64,000 nucleotides of DNA from Hafnia alvei (GTDB lineage: Bacteria; Pseudomonadota; Gammaproteobacteria; Enterobacterales; Enterobacteriaceae), in contig NZ_CP139992.1 of assembly GCF_034424155.1 (NCBI RefSeq), positions 1,132,012-1,196,011 on the forward strand, given 5' to 3'. Shown one piece after another: positions 13,744 through 23,379 of this stretch (position 1 is its first letter; every line of letters starts with the position of its first letter). The translations under genes were made by a program, and so were the position numbers. Under the pieces are notes generated by a model. That model did not search any database. It was not told the DNA's origin and saw only the letters and a list, made by a program, of their open reading frames with translations.

Positions 13744-14085
13744 TTTTATTTTCCTTTCGCGTTATCAGTTCAGATATCAGGATTTACTAGTTAACTAGTG
13801 TTTAACAAAAGCTGTTATTGATTAACATATACTTGTATAGACAAGTATATGCAAATAGATTTTATACGCGTGATTTAAAGGAATAAGGACGTGTAGAAGA
13901 AAAGTATTTGTAGATAAAACAACGAATTAATTTCTTAATTGTGAAGGATTTTAGGCGATAGCGACAGGGCTGGTTGTATAAGAATTGGGAAGGGGATCAC
14001 AGGTGGGGGAGTGAATCAATGAAAAGACAATAGAGAAAGGCGACGAAAAACACACTGAATTTCGCCACCTCTATATCAGATGGAA
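13744..14085. promoter_or_regulatory. hut leader with two palindromic operators; otherwise non-coding
   Basis: This gap separates hutU from the DUF5071 gene upstream. It holds a near-perfect 20-bp palindrome at 13829-13848 (arms ATACTTGT and ACAAGTAT), which resembles known HutC sites built around CTTGTA/TACAAG. It also holds a perfect 14-bp palindrome, ACTAGTTAACTAGT, at 13786-13799. Control by urocanate-responsive HutC is inferred. The rest shows no coding potential. Confidence 0.6.
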
Positions 14086-14541
14086 CTAAGGGCGTTGCGT
14101 TTGGAGTTTATGCAAAATCGCGTCAATAGCTGAATTGACGCTAATATCATCCTCGTCGACGCTCGCCGCCGTTTTGAGTTTCAAATGCTGTAGCTCAGGG
14201 GCGATGGCTTTGGCCAGTTGTAGGTCGGTTGTATCGACTAATTCACTGACGACCCAATATTTCCAAATCGAGTCTTGAGTTTTTAGCACATCAAGTACTG
14301 GCTGTTTTAGCGGGGCACCAATTTTGGCTAAAAACGGCGTTAACTCCTGCGCTACCGGCCAGTTAAGATCCTGTAGCCAGTAGATGAGCACCGGCAGAAT
14401 AGGGGCAACACCGGGATAGCCGTAGTCCACCGCTTTTTTGGCTGTTTCTACGTCCGTTTTATCCTGTGGAATAAGTGCATAGAGTTCAGAAGAAATCGTT
14501 GTGAAATCAAATGAACCGCACATTTTTTTAATGAGATCCAT
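14086..14541 (-). CDS. DUF5071 domain protein
   Basis: 151 residues with the DUF5071 features: LIPQDKTDVETAKKAVDYGYP, PVLIYWLQDLNWPVAQEL and IWKYWVVSELV. The fold is expected to be an all-helical repeat. Proteins of this kind are often encoded beside toxin or effector genes, where an immunity role has been proposed, but none is shown here. A good ribosome site (GGGGAAG) precedes ATG 14541. It is the last of three same-strand genes, 10 bp after the 114-residue gene. Confidence 0.7.
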   Translation of the reverse strand: MDLIKKMCGSFDFTTISSELYALIPQDKTDVETAKKAVDYGYPGVAPILPVLIYWLQDLNWPVAQELTPFLAKIGAPLKQPVLDVLKTQDSIWKYWVVSELVDTTDLQLAKAIAPELQHLKLKTAASVDEDDISVNSAIDAILHKLQTQRP

Positions 14542-14551
14542 AAATCTTCCC

Positions 14552-14896
14552 CTAGTTAACTTGGCCTGTACGTGCCGTGTTGACGTCCGTAGTGTAGGGC
14601 CCGATAAGAGGATTCGTCCATGTATTATCGGCGAGCAGAGCCTCTCGGGTTGCGGCCCAATCTAGCAAATCCTGCCCTACATTGGGATTTGGCAAAATTG
14701 AATAATGCTGTGGGTTTCCTGGAGTAGGTGTATTAATAATTTGGGTCATCTGAGTTAAGGCTGAGTCAATAACCTGCGCCCTTACTGCTGGAGCCGTATT
14801 TGCCATGGAGAGCCCCGCACCGGGCCCTACGGTATCGGCAATACGTGGCGTAAAATTAGCTGGGGTTCTATTCCCAAGCCGATAATAATTGGGCAT
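14552..14896 (-). CDS. Hypothetical protein rich in Asn, Thr and Pro
   Basis: 114 residues that I do not recognise. The composition is rich in Asn, Thr, Pro and Ala with very few charges, and no signal peptide or membrane segment is visible. An AGGAAAA ribosome site precedes the ATG. It lies between the 308-residue gene (66 bp upstream) and the DUF5071 gene (10 bp downstream), so the three probably form one transcript. A secreted or toxin-associated role is possible but unsupported. Confidence 0.6.
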   Translation of the reverse strand: MPNYYRLGNRTPANFTPRIADTVGPGAGLSMANTAPAVRAQVIDSALTQMTQIINTPTPGNPQHYSILPNPNVGQDLLDWAATREALLADNTWTNPLIGPYTTDVNTARTGQVN

Positions 14897-14962
14897 AAGG
14901 ATTTTCCTATAATATTTAATTGCTGTGGGTATGAATTTGAACAGGAATAAATATTTTTTTAA

Positions 14963-15889
14963 TTATATCTTTAACAACCCCGCCTCTCTGCGTTTTATTG
15001 CTTCGAGTAGATGTTTGTTGCTGGAGTAAAATATTCTGTATAGACCATTTTGAGAAATGAATTCTTTGGCCAATTGTGTTCCTCTTTCTTTTTTTGGATC
15101 GAGTTCTCGTATTTTCTTTAATACATCTTCCATAACCTTTTCAAATTTAGCAGACATGACTGACCACTGTTCATAGGTGATTTTATCCTCAAAGAACTGT
15201 TGGTCATTTTTATCTGAGGCAAATTTTGTCACGTTTAACGTGTTTTGGTACTGATCTATAAGCGCAATTTTCGCCTGCAGTTCAAACTCTTCAACGGAGA
15301 ATCTCACAATATAAGCAAACTGGTAGGTTGCGATTTTCTCGTTATTGAAGAAAGAGGAACGCTGGAAGGTTTGGGTTCCGACGGAGCCGAAAATTCGTAG
15401 CCCACCACCAATAGGATCTGACTTAGTACCGTGTTTCACGGTAATCGAGGTGGCATTGCCGAACGATCCAACGATACCGGCCAGCAGGTTAAAGCAGTTA
15501 GTCGCAATTAATAATCGCTTATCCTTGTTCATGTCGTACTTTTTATTAATATCCTGTGCTTTATCTCCTGAATCAGTTCCTGCTGGCAGATTTTCTACTT
15601 TTCCATCAACGGTGCCAATAACCGCAGCGGATATTTTATTAATAATGGCAGATACAGATGCGAGCGACCATTCTTGCACAGATTGGTAATCAAATTGTTT
15701 ACCCGTAATATAAAGATCGCTAGACCAAGGTTTTTCATGTTCTTTTTGATAGAAATTTTCAGCTTCTTTTTCTAATGTTGCGTAGGTATTACCGAGTTTA
15801 TTAGTTAATTCGTTGGCTATTTCATCTAAATATTCACGGCTTTTTTTATCTTTTTTTTCCATTTCTTCAATACTTGGACTTTTACCCAT
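14963..15889 (-). CDS. Hypothetical protein, charged ends and hydrophobic centre
   Basis: 308 residues, not recognised. The first 60 residues are Glu/Lys-rich and probably coiled-coil. A hydrophobic stretch at about residues 126-147 (LLIATNCFNLLAGIVGSFGN) could be a membrane or pore segment. The C-terminal third is again charged and helical. There is no Sec signal. A clear GAGAGGA ribosome site precedes ATG 15889. Base composition is AT-richer than the neighbouring backbone, which suggests acquisition. It heads the three-gene set with the 114-residue and DUF5071 genes. Confidence 0.65.
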   Translation of the reverse strand: MGKSPSIEEMEKKDKKSREYLDEIANELTNKLGNTYATLEKEAENFYQKEHEKPWSSDLYITGKQFDYQSVQEWSLASVSAIINKISAAVIGTVDGKVENLPAGTDSGDKAQDINKKYDMNKDKRLLIATNCFNLLAGIVGSFGNATSITVKHGTKSDPIGGGLRIFGSVGTQTFQRSSFFNNEKIATYQFAYIVRFSVEEFELQAKIALIDQYQNTLNVTKFASDKNDQQFFEDKITYEQWSVMSAKFEKVMEDVLKKIRELDPKKERGTQLAKEFISQNGLYRIFYSSNKHLLEAIKRREAGLLKI

Positions 15890-16210
15890 GATTTATCCTC
15901 TCTTGTTAATATCAGAGACAAACTGTTTTTAATGAAAATAGAGTTGGTGATAGCCGGGGAAAACGATGTTTATCATCGGCCTTAAACTATCACTAAAAAT
16001 GATAGATTAAGGTTGTCTATTATCAAGCGAGGGTAATCATATTTTTTCTTAGATGAGGCTAATATATTGATTTCGATCAATCTTTATTTTTTGAGATGCT
16101 TTTTAGGAATGAGTCGTAGTTATTTAAAAAATTGTATATATCAGATTTTATTATGAAATGCCGCTAATTTAATATCAGCGGCATTAGTATCGAGAATGAA
16201 TAGCTATTGA
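15890..16210. other. Non-coding AT-rich gap with hairpin after ybbN
   Basis: No reading frame of note lies in these 321 bases. A hairpin at 16159-16183 (TGCCGCT ... AGCGGCA, 11-nt loop) follows the ybbN stop on the minus strand and may help end that transcript. The remainder is AT-rich and probably contains the promoter of the 308-residue gene. Confidence 0.5.
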
Positions 16211-17065
16211 TTAATACAACAACGAATACAGTTGTTTCCGATACTTAGACGCCAATGCATCACCATTCCCCAACGCGGCGAGAATGTCCATCAGGGTTTT
16301 ACGCGCAGCGCCGTCGGCGGCGGTCAGATCTTTGCGTAGATGAACCATCAGCAGTTCAAGGGCCTCTTCGTTGCGTCCAACCTGATGCAGCTGTAAAGCC
16401 AACTGAGCGGCAATGACCGCATTTTCAGGCTCAGCGTCTACCTGTTTTTGCAGCAGCTGAATTTCAGGGGTATCGGCGGCTTGTTTCAGTAATTCGATTT
16501 GCGCCACGAGTCCTTGATAGCGAGAGTCCTGATCCTGCATTGGGATGGTTGCCAACACGGTTTCTGCTTCATCGCTGCGGTTGAGCGCGATCTGTACTTC
16601 GGCTAGCATCAACGCGATGTCGCTGCGTTTAGAATCCAACGCGCGCGCTTCTTTCAGCAACGGCAAGGCTTCGGCCATTTTGCCTTCGGCAATGAATTCA
16701 GCTGCCTGTGCGGCTTTCAGCTCTTCTTCTTTTGGCAAGAAGCGGCCTAACAGTTCGCGGATAAATTCTTCAGACTGTGGCCCTTGGAAGCCATCCACAG
16801 GCTGGCCATCTTTAAAGAGATAAACCGTTGGGATGGCACGCAGACCAAACTGTGAGGCCACCATTTGCTCTGCGTCGCAGTCAACTTTAGCCAGCACGAA
16901 CTGGCCTGCGTATTCTGACGCGAGTTTGTCGAGAATCGGGTTGAGCTGGAGGCAATGCTGGCTGCGTTCAGACCAGAAGTAGAACAGCACTGGAATAGAC
17001 GCAGACTGCTCTAGCGTCTGATGTAGGTTGGCTTCGGTAACGTTGATCACGGAATTATTTAGCAT
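16211..17065 (-). CDS. ybbN: Thioredoxin-domain co-chaperone YbbN (CnoX)
   Basis: 284 residues. A thioredoxin fold (about residues 5-110) has SQHC where thioredoxins have CGPC, so it lacks normal oxidoreductase activity. Tetratricopeptide repeats follow (about 115-284). E. coli YbbN/CnoX is a hypochlorous-acid-activated holdase that hands clients to GroEL and DnaK; the same role is expected here. The neighbours (SDR gene, tesA, ybbA, ybbP) keep the E. coli order. Confidence 0.95.
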   Translation of the reverse strand: MLNNSVINVTEANLHQTLEQSASIPVLFYFWSERSQHCLQLNPILDKLASEYAGQFVLAKVDCDAEQMVASQFGLRAIPTVYLFKDGQPVDGFQGPQSEEFIRELLGRFLPKEEELKAAQAAEFIAEGKMAEALPLLKEARALDSKRSDIALMLAEVQIALNRSDEAETVLATIPMQDQDSRYQGLVAQIELLKQAADTPEIQLLQKQVDAEPENAVIAAQLALQLHQVGRNEEALELLMVHLRKDLTAADGAARKTLMDILAALGNGDALASKYRKQLYSLLY

Positions 17066-17139
17066 TCTTTTGTTCTCTCAGACGCTTAAACATATAAAAA
17101 CGATATGGGGCTTATCTGGCCGTTTGCAATGCCAAGCTG

Positions 17140-17913
17140 TTAATTTCCACGCAGAACTTTGTCGAGTAACCGTCCTGGCAAAATACGGCGCAGCACGGTT
17201 AGCGCGTGCGCGACCAGCGTGACCGGATAACGAAGCTTGGGTCTTTTGCTTTCTAAGGCATGATGTAGCTTAGGCAGAATGGCATCAGGCGTGAGCGTAA
17301 AGCGCTCTGCAATACCTGGATTGGTCACTGGCTTATCTTTTTCCATTTGATGCACATTGCTGGTGAAGCGGGTATTTATCGGGCCTGGTTCAATCAGTGA
17401 AACATGGATGCCGCTGCCGTGTAGTTCCATCCGCAGTGCATCAGACCAGCCTTCAAGCGCAAATTTACTCGCGGCATAAGCACCACGTCCCGGCGTGGCG
17501 ACGAGTCCCATCACCGAGCTGGTTTGAATAATTCGGCCTTCACCGTGTGGCAGCATAATGGGTAATAAAAGCTGGGTGAGCTGGTGGGTGCCAAAAAGGT
17601 TAGTGGCAAACTGCCGTTCTAATTCGGCTCGGCTGATGGTGTTAAGCGGGCCGTAGAGGCCAAAGCCGCCGTTGTTAAACAGCGCATACAGGCGTCCTTC
17701 AGTGATACGAATCACTTCGGCCGCGGCGCGTTCCACGCTCTCGCTGTCGTCCAAATCCAGCTCAATACCTTCCATGCCCAGATCGCGCATCACCTCAACG
17801 TCCTGCGGCTTGCGACAAGCGGCTAACACGCGATATCCCCGGTTGCGGAGATCCTGCGCTGCGGTAAGTCCAATTCCGCTGGAGCAGCCGGTGATAAGGA
17901 TGGCTTTTTGCAT
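17140..17913 (-). CDS. ybbO: SDR-family oxidoreductase YbbO
   Basis: 257-residue classical short-chain dehydrogenase. It has the nucleotide-binding motif TGCSSGIG near the N-terminus, NNGG (variant of NNAG) and the catalytic Ser plus YAASKFALEGW (Tyr-x-x-x-Lys). E. coli YbbO is reported as an NADP-dependent aldehyde reductase; the same is expected here. It lies between ybbN and tesA in the order conserved in E. coli. Confidence 0.92.
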   Translation of the reverse strand: MQKAILITGCSSGIGLTAAQDLRNRGYRVLAACRKPQDVEVMRDLGMEGIELDLDDSESVERAAAEVIRITEGRLYALFNNGGFGLYGPLNTISRAELERQFATNLFGTHQLTQLLLPIMLPHGEGRIIQTSSVMGLVATPGRGAYAASKFALEGWSDALRMELHGSGIHVSLIEPGPINTRFTSNVHQMEKDKPVTNPGIAERFTLTPDAILPKLHHALESKRPKLRYPVTLVAHALTVLRRILPGRLLDKVLRGN

Positions 17914-17967
17914 AACTTTACCTATATAAACCTGTTGGCACGGCGTTAAAGATGTTTAATTAAAACA

Positions 17968-18609
17968 TTACTGATGGGGATTCGTCAGCAACGGGTGGAG
18001 CTGTTCGCTCATCCATTGTGCAATAAACGGCTGTGCTTTGCCGTTTGGGTGTAATCCGTCCTGCTGCATCCACTCGGGTTTTAGCGCCACCTGTTCCATA
18101 TAGAATGGAATAAGCGGTATTTGATGTTGTTTTGCGAGTTTAGGATAAATAGCCGCAAAGGCTTCGGTGTAGCGGCGGCCATAGTTAGGTGGTAGCTGAA
18201 TTTGCATCAGCAGTGGCTGTGCTTTCGCCTGTTGTACCTGAGTAATTATTTTTCCTAAGGCCGTTTCGATATCGGCAGGAGCAAAGCCTCTTAGCCCATC
18301 GTTAGCGCCGAGTTCGATCAATACCCAGCGCGGCTGATGTTGTTTCAACAACGCGGGGAGCCGAGCAAGACCTTGATCGGCAGTATCACCGCTGATGCTA
18401 CCATTCACCACGGAAACCGGCGGCGTTGTTTTTTGCCATTGCTGCGCAAGACGGGTGGCCCATGAATCGGCAATCGGTAACCGATAGCCTGCGCTAAGGC
18501 TGTCGCCTAATATTAATAATGTATCAGCGGCCATTGCCCGCCCACATAACAAGCTGAAAAGAAGAAGGAAAGGGATATGCCAACGGAAAATGTTCTTGAA
18601 GTTCATCAT
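17968..18609 (-). CDS. tesA: Multifunctional acyl-CoA thioesterase I / protease I / lysophospholipase L1
   Basis: 213 residues with a Sec signal peptide (cleavage near AMA-ADT), so it is periplasmic. The SGNH/GDSL hydrolase blocks are GDSLSAGYR (nucleophile Ser), the GANDG block and DGLHPN (Asp/His pair). It hydrolyses acyl-CoA and other esters. The [11 protein letters not shown] start matches E. coli TesA. The start region overlaps the divergent ybbA gene by 33 bp, so the two promoters must lie inside each other's coding regions. Confidence 0.96.
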   Translation of the reverse strand: MMNFKNIFRWHIPFLLLFSLLCGRAMAADTLLILGDSLSAGYRLPIADSWATRLAQQWQKTTPPVSVVNGSISGDTADQGLARLPALLKQHQPRWVLIELGANDGLRGFAPADIETALGKIITQVQQAKAQPLLMQIQLPPNYGRRYTEAFAAIYPKLAKQHQIPLIPFYMEQVALKPEWMQQDGLHPNGKAQPFIAQWMSEQLHPLLTNPHQ

Positions 18610-19263
18610 TTAGCCAAAGAGGTCGGTCAAGGTGATAGTCAGCTTTCCATCCTTACCGGAGTTGAGCTGGTTGTCAAACCTGCGCAAACATTAGCGTTGA
18701 TTGGCGAGTCGGGGTCAGGTAAATCAACGCTGCTGGGGATTTTAGCCGGTTTAGATGATGGAACTAGCGGAGAGGTTTCCCTTTTAGGCCAGCGTTTAGA
18801 TCAAATGGACGAGGAACAACGGGCGGCGCTGCGTGCACGTGACGTTGGCTTTGTGTTTCAGTCTTTCATGTTGGTGCCCACGCTGACGGCGTTGGAGAAC
18901 GTTCAACTCCCGGCGCTGCTGCGCGGTGATAGCGATCGTCAAAGCCGTCAACAGGCGGTGCAGCTGCTAGAGCAGCTTGGGCTGGGCAAGCGTTTGAATC
19001 ATCTACCGGCGCAGCTTTCAGGGGGAGAACAGCAGCGCGTGGCGTTGGCGCGTGCGTTCAGCGGGCGTCCCAAAGTTCTCTTTGCCGATGAGCCAACCGG
19101 TAATCTCGATCGTCACACCGGCGATCGCATCGCCGATCTTCTGTTTTCCCTGAATACTGATTTTGATACCACTTTGATTTTGGTGACTCACGATCCTCAG
19201 TTGGCAGCAAGATGCCAGCGTCGTATGCGCTTGGTTGAAGGCGTATTGCAGGAGGAAGCATGA
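18577..19263 (+). CDS. ybbA: ABC transporter ATPase YbbA (LolD/MacB-type)
   Basis: 228 residues. Walker A is GESGSGKST, the Q loop [14 protein letters not shown], the signature [15 protein letters not shown] and Walker [13 protein letters not shown]. This set is typical of ATPases that pair with FtsX-like permeases (type VII mechanotransmission ABC systems). Its partner is the next gene, with which it shares an ATGA overlap. The natural substrate of YbbAP is not settled. Confidence 0.95.
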   Translation: MPTENVLEVHHLAKEVGQGDSQLSILTGVELVVKPAQTLALIGESGSGKSTLLGILAGLDDGTSGEVSLLGQRLDQMDEEQRAALRARDVGFVFQSFMLVPTLTALENVQLPALLRGDSDRQSRQQAVQLLEQLGLGKRLNHLPAQLSGGEQQRVALARAFSGRPKVLFADEPTGNLDRHTGDRIADLLFSLNTDFDTTLILVTHDPQLAARCQRRMRLVEGVLQEEA

Positions 19264-21665
19264 TTCTGCGTTGGTTTTGGCGCGAGTGGAAATCGCCTTC
19301 GTTATTGATTGTTTGGATGGCTTTAACGTTGGCAGTGGCCTGCGTGTTGGCACTGGGAAGTATCAGTGACCGAATGGAGCGCGGGCTGAGTCAGCAAAGC
19401 CGCGATTTTCTGGCCGGTGATAAAGTTCTGCGCAGCGCGCATCCTGCCGATGAGCAATGGCTAACGCAGGCTCAGCACGATGGGTTGAGTGTAAGCCGCC
19501 AGCTTTCGTTTACCACTATGACGTTTGCTGGAGATAGACCGCAGTTGGCGGATGTAAAGGCAACCGACACGCTTTATCCGCTATACGGTGAGCTAATTAC
19601 GCAACCTGCCGGATTACGTCCTGAGCCGGGTGAAGTACTGGTCGCCTCTCGTTTGCTCTCGCTGTTAAATCTTAAAGTGGGGGATAGCTTAGATGTGGGA
19701 GACGCAACGCTAAAAGTGGCGGGCGTGGTGGTGCAAGAACCAGACAACGGGTTTAATCCGTTTCAAACCGCACCAAGAATTCTTATCAATCTTGCCGATG
19801 TTGATAAAACGGGCGCGGTGCAACCGGGCAGTCGCCTGAGCTATCGCTACATGTTTGCAGGCCCCGCTGATGCTATCGAACGGTTTACGCAGTATCTCAC
19901 GCCACAGCTGAAGCCTGACCAAAAGCTGTTTGGGCTGGAGGAGTCGGGGGGGACGCTGGGCAAATCATTGCAGCGCTCGCAGCAATTTTTGCTGTTATCC
20001 GCGTTACTCACACTTTTACTTGCGGTGGCGGCTGTCACCGTTGCGATGAACCATTATTGCCGAAGCCGCTATGAACTGGTGGCGATCCTAAAAACGCTCG
20101 GTGCTGGGCGTAAAACGTTGCTGCGTTTCATTGCGGGACAATGGTTGGCCTTGCTGCTGGTATCTGGTGTTGCGGGAAGCGCGCTAGGGCTATTGTTTGA
20201 AGCGTTATTGATCCGCTTGTTGGCCCCTGTATTACCGGCTGCCTTTCCCGCTGCGGGAGGCTGGCCTTGGGTTTGGGCGCTAGGGGGCATGGTTCTGATT
20301 TCGCTGGTGGTTGGGTTAAGACCTTATCGCCAACTGATAGCCACTCAGCCGTTGCGCGTGCTGCGTAGCGATGCGTTTCGCGTGGTGTGGCCGCTGCGTT
20401 ACTACCTGCCCATCACGGCGCTGATTTTAGTTGCGGGGTTGATATCGTTAGTTGGGCTTAGCACGCTGCTGTGGTCACTGCTGCTGGGCATGGTGGCACT
20501 GGCGTTTCTGCTCAGCGTGGTGGGCTGGGGGGGATTAGTTGTGCTGCGTAGGCTCACGCTTAAGAATTTGGCGTTACGTTTAGCGGTTAACCGCTTATTG
20601 CGTCAACCTGCGGCGACAATCAGTCAGTTGGCGGCGTTCTCACTGTCGTTCATGCTATTGGCTCTGCTGCTTGTGTTGCGCGGGGATTTGCTCGATCGTT
20701 GGCAGCAGCAATTACCGCCGGACAGCCCGAACTATTTTCTGATGAACATGACGGAGCAGCAGGTTCCACAGGTAAAAAACTTCCTTGAGCAACATCAGGT
20801 TGAGGCGCGTACATTTTATCCCGTGGTGCGCGTGCGTTTAACGGAAATTAACGGGCATGAAGCGACAAAATTAATCGCTGAAGATGCGCCGGGGGGCGAA
20901 GCGGTTAACCGTGAGCTGAATCTGACGTGGCAAGATAAGTTACCTGAGCATAATCCGTTAACGGCGGGATATTGGCCACCGAAGACCGGCGAGGTTTCCA
21001 TCGAGCAGGGAATTGCCGAACGTCTTGGTTTGGGGATCGGTGATGAGGTGACGTTTAGTGGCGATACGCAAAACTTTAGCGCCAAAATCACTAGTCTACG
21101 TAAAGTTGATTGGGAAAGCCTGCGGCCAAACTTTTACTTCATTTTCCCTCCACATGCCTTGGATGGCCAGCCGCAAACGTGGCTAACCAGCTTCCGTTAT
21201 GTGGGCAGCGAACAGCTACTGACTCAGCTTAATCGGCAATTTCCAACGCTGAGCCTGCTTGATATTGGCGCAATATTGCAACAGGCGAGTCAGGTATTAC
21301 AGCAGGTAAGCCGCGCCTTAGAAGTGATGGTGATTCTGGTGATTATCTGCGGCGTATTGCTACTCATGGCGCAGGTGCAGGTGGGCATGCAGCAACGCCG
21401 GCAGGAGCTCAGGGTTTATCGTACACTGGGTGCGGGCATGCGTTTACTGCGTCGTACACTGTGGAGCGAATTTGCCTTATTAGGATTGGTGTCTGGTATT
21501 GCAGCAGCGGCGGGTGCTGAAGTGGCATTGTGGTTGCTACAGCGGCAGGTGTTTGATTTTGCGTGGCAGCCGAATTACTTAATGTGGGCTTTAGTTCCTA
21601 TTAGTGGAGCGCTGTTGCGTTCATTGTGCGGTGGTTTCTTAGGTGCTCGTTTGCTTAAGCGATAA
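19260..21665 (+). CDS. ybbP: FtsX-like ABC permease YbbP
   Basis: 801 residues, about the length of E. coli YbbP. It has an N-terminal membrane anchor, a large periplasmic domain, and two FtsX domains (about residues 240-430 and 680-800) with hydrophobic segments rich in Leu and Val. It works with YbbA at the inner membrane, and transport or extraction of a periplasmic or membrane substrate is inferred from the family. The ATG overlaps the ybbA stop (ATGA). Confidence 0.95.
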   Translation: MILRWFWREWKSPSLLIVWMALTLAVACVLALGSISDRMERGLSQQSRDFLAGDKVLRSAHPADEQWLTQAQHDGLSVSRQLSFTTMTFAGDRPQLADVKATDTLYPLYGELITQPAGLRPEPGEVLVASRLLSLLNLKVGDSLDVGDATLKVAGVVVQEPDNGFNPFQTAPRILINLADVDKTGAVQPGSRLSYRYMFAGPADAIERFTQYLTPQLKPDQKLFGLEESGGTLGKSLQRSQQFLLLSALLTLLLAVAAVTVAMNHYCRSRYELVAILKTLGAGRKTLLRFIAGQWLALLLVSGVAGSALGLLFEALLIRLLAPVLPAAFPAAGGWPWVWALGGMVLISLVVGLRPYRQLIATQPLRVLRSDAFRVVWPLRYYLPITALILVAGLISLVGLSTLLWSLLLGMVALAFLLSVVGWGGLVVLRRLTLKNLALRLAVNRLLRQPAATISQLAAFSLSFMLLALLLVLRGDLLDRWQQQLPPDSPNYFLMNMTEQQVPQVKNFLEQHQVEARTFYPVVRVRLTEINGHEATKLIAEDAPGGEAVNRELNLTWQDKLPEHNPLTAGYWPPKTGEVSIEQGIAERLGLGIGDEVTFSGDTQNFSAKITSLRKVDWESLRPNFYFIFPPHALDGQPQTWLTSFRYVGSEQLLTQLNRQFPTLSLLDIGAILQQASQVLQQVSRALEVMVILVIICGVLLLMAQVQVGMQQRRQELRVYRTLGAGMRLLRRTLWSEFALLGLVSGIAAAAGAEVALWLLQRQVFDFAWQPNYLMWALVPISGALLRSLCGGFLGARLLKR

Positions 21666-21670
21666 CGAAT

Positions 21671-21698
21671 ATGAGCACGCCGTTATCGGCGTGCTCAT
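21671..21698 (+). terminator. Strong hairpin after ybbP
   Basis: A perfect 12-bp stem ATGAGCACGCCG with a TTAT loop begins 6 bp after the ybbP stop. The following bases are AT-rich but without a clean T tract, so it may be a weak terminator or an RNA-stabilising hairpin. Confidence 0.6.
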
Positions 21699-21906
21699 TG
21701 ATATATTATTCAATTAATTGCTTTATTAATCCCCGCTTCGTGGGCTAATAGCTACATAAATCCCGATGTGTTAGCTCGTTTATTCGGTAAAACTATATGT
21801 TTTTGGTGCGAATAATTGCATGTAATGCAGTTCATAAGTAATATCAGGTTATGAGATTTTTATAGGATATATGGACGAGTGGTTAATATTTAAAAGGAAT
21901 TTAAAT

Positions 21907-23325
21907 ATGAAAAGATCTGAGGTTAATACTGGATCTATCAAGATAAATAAGTTTGTAATTTTTTCAATTATATTATTGGTTGTGCTTTTTGTTCTATTCA
22001 GAATGTTTGGCTATATCCGACTTCCCGCATTAGAAGCATTATTCCCTGTTTCCACGTCAGTAACGCTTATTCTGAATGTTTTGTTAGCATTGTTTATGCT
22101 GATGAAATTTAGTGTTGATAGAAAACACCTTTATTTGGTTGTGCTTGCATTCGCTTATGGTATCTCTTCTCTTTACCTTATGAGTAAACTGCTTAGTTAT
22201 CCGGGAGTTATTTTTACTGAAGGTGGGATTGGTACTAACGCTAATGATTTGGCCATCTATTTTATCTTTCGTAGTGCCAGCATGGCGATATTTTTTCTTC
22301 TGTCTTTAGTCGTTTATCGTTTATGGAATAACCGATTTATTAATATGGTTTCAGTTACGGCTCTGTGCGCGTGCCTGACGATTATTCTGCTGTCTACCGC
22401 CTATTTTGTTTCTAGCCATAGCTCAGTTTTAAGCCTGCCGATTGTTGATGAGGGAAGCCTTTCTTATCAGCAGTTTTGGAACTCATCCGTTGGGCTCTAT
22501 CTGGTGTTACTCTGGGGCGGAACAACCTGTGCGGTGATGTGGTTTGCCGGTGTGAAGAATAACTTTTGGGCAAGTCTGAGCCTTAGCTGTATGGCTTTTT
22601 TAGGGAGCACGATGCTGCTTAGCGGCAGCGAATATTTGACGTCTCTGGCATGGTATGGCGCTCATCTTTTTGAAGTGCTTGCCACGTTTGTTGTTATGCT
22701 GGCTTTCTTATTTGATATTTTTAAGCTTTATCAAAAAGCGCGTATTGATTATAAGATTTCCTATAATAATTCTATCCGTGATCCGATGACACGTTTATAT
22801 AATCGCAGTTATTACTATGATTCTTTAGTTAATCGTATGAAGAGCGCATCAAAAAATTCGCCGATTACACTGCTGGTGGCAGACATTGACCATTTCAAAC
22901 GGATTAACGATATTTACGGACATATAACCGGTGACCGCGTCATTCAATACGTGGCAAAAACTTTGCAGGATTCAATACGCAAGACAGATATTGCGGCGCG
23001 GATTGGTGGCGAGGAGTTTTCGGTGATGCTCGATGGTGTTAGCCGAGATGATGCGTTAGAAATTGCAGAGAAAATACGTGTTAAAATTTGCCATCATCAG
23101 GACTCGCCGTTCGGACAGGATGTTCCCGAAAGAATCACTATCAGTATTGGTATTTATACCGTGATGGATAATGAACTTACCGCCGAGCAATGCGTTGCAC
23201 GTGCTGACGAGGCAATGTATCAAGCCAAGCAAGAGGGGCGCGATCGTGTGGTTATCTATTCTGCGCGCACTACACAAATAATGAGACGTGAGAATTCAGT
23301 GCCATTAAGGGTAATATATACTTAG
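21907..23325 (+). CDS. Membrane diguanylate cyclase, MASE4-like sensor + GGDEF (DgcT-like)
   Basis: 472 residues from ATG 21907, which has an AAGGAA ribosome site at good spacing; an in-frame ATG lies 12 codons upstream. The N-terminal half holds about seven membrane spans laid out as in E. coli DgcT/YcdT (note NDLAIYFIFRSASMAI). The C-terminal GGDEF domain has an intact active site GGEEF and an RKTD inhibitory site five residues before it. It should make cyclic di-GMP under product inhibition. A paralogue lies on the far side of purEK. Confidence 0.9.
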   Translation: MKRSEVNTGSIKINKFVIFSIILLVVLFVLFRMFGYIRLPALEALFPVSTSVTLILNVLLALFMLMKFSVDRKHLYLVVLAFAYGISSLYLMSKLLSYPGVIFTEGGIGTNANDLAIYFIFRSASMAIFFLLSLVVYRLWNNRFINMVSVTALCACLTIILLSTAYFVSSHSSVLSLPIVDEGSLSYQQFWNSSVGLYLVLLWGGTTCAVMWFAGVKNNFWASLSLSCMAFLGSTMLLSGSEYLTSLAWYGAHLFEVLATFVVMLAFLFDIFKLYQKARIDYKISYNNSIRDPMTRLYNRSYYYDSLVNRMKSASKNSPITLLVADIDHFKRINDIYGHITGDRVIQYVAKTLQDSIRKTDIAARIGGEEFSVMLDGVSRDDALEIAEKIRVKICHHQDSPFGQDVPERITISIGIYTVMDNELTAEQCVARADEAMYQAKQEGRDRVVIYSARTTQIMRRENSVPLRVIYT

Positions 23326-23340
23326 TTCATCGCATGAAGT

Positions 23341-23369
23341 AAAAACGGAGCCTCTGGGCTCCGTTTTTG
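23341..23369. terminator. Bidirectional terminator between cyclase gene and purK
   Basis: AAAAACGGAG and CTCCGTTTTT form a stem around CCTCTGGG, with A and T runs on the two sides, so it serves both convergent genes. Confidence 0.9.
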
Positions 23370-23379
23370 ATGACCAGAA

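Noticed and set aside
14086-15889. A phage remnant
   Set aside because: No integrase, structural or regulatory phage gene is present and there are no flanking repeats or tRNA.
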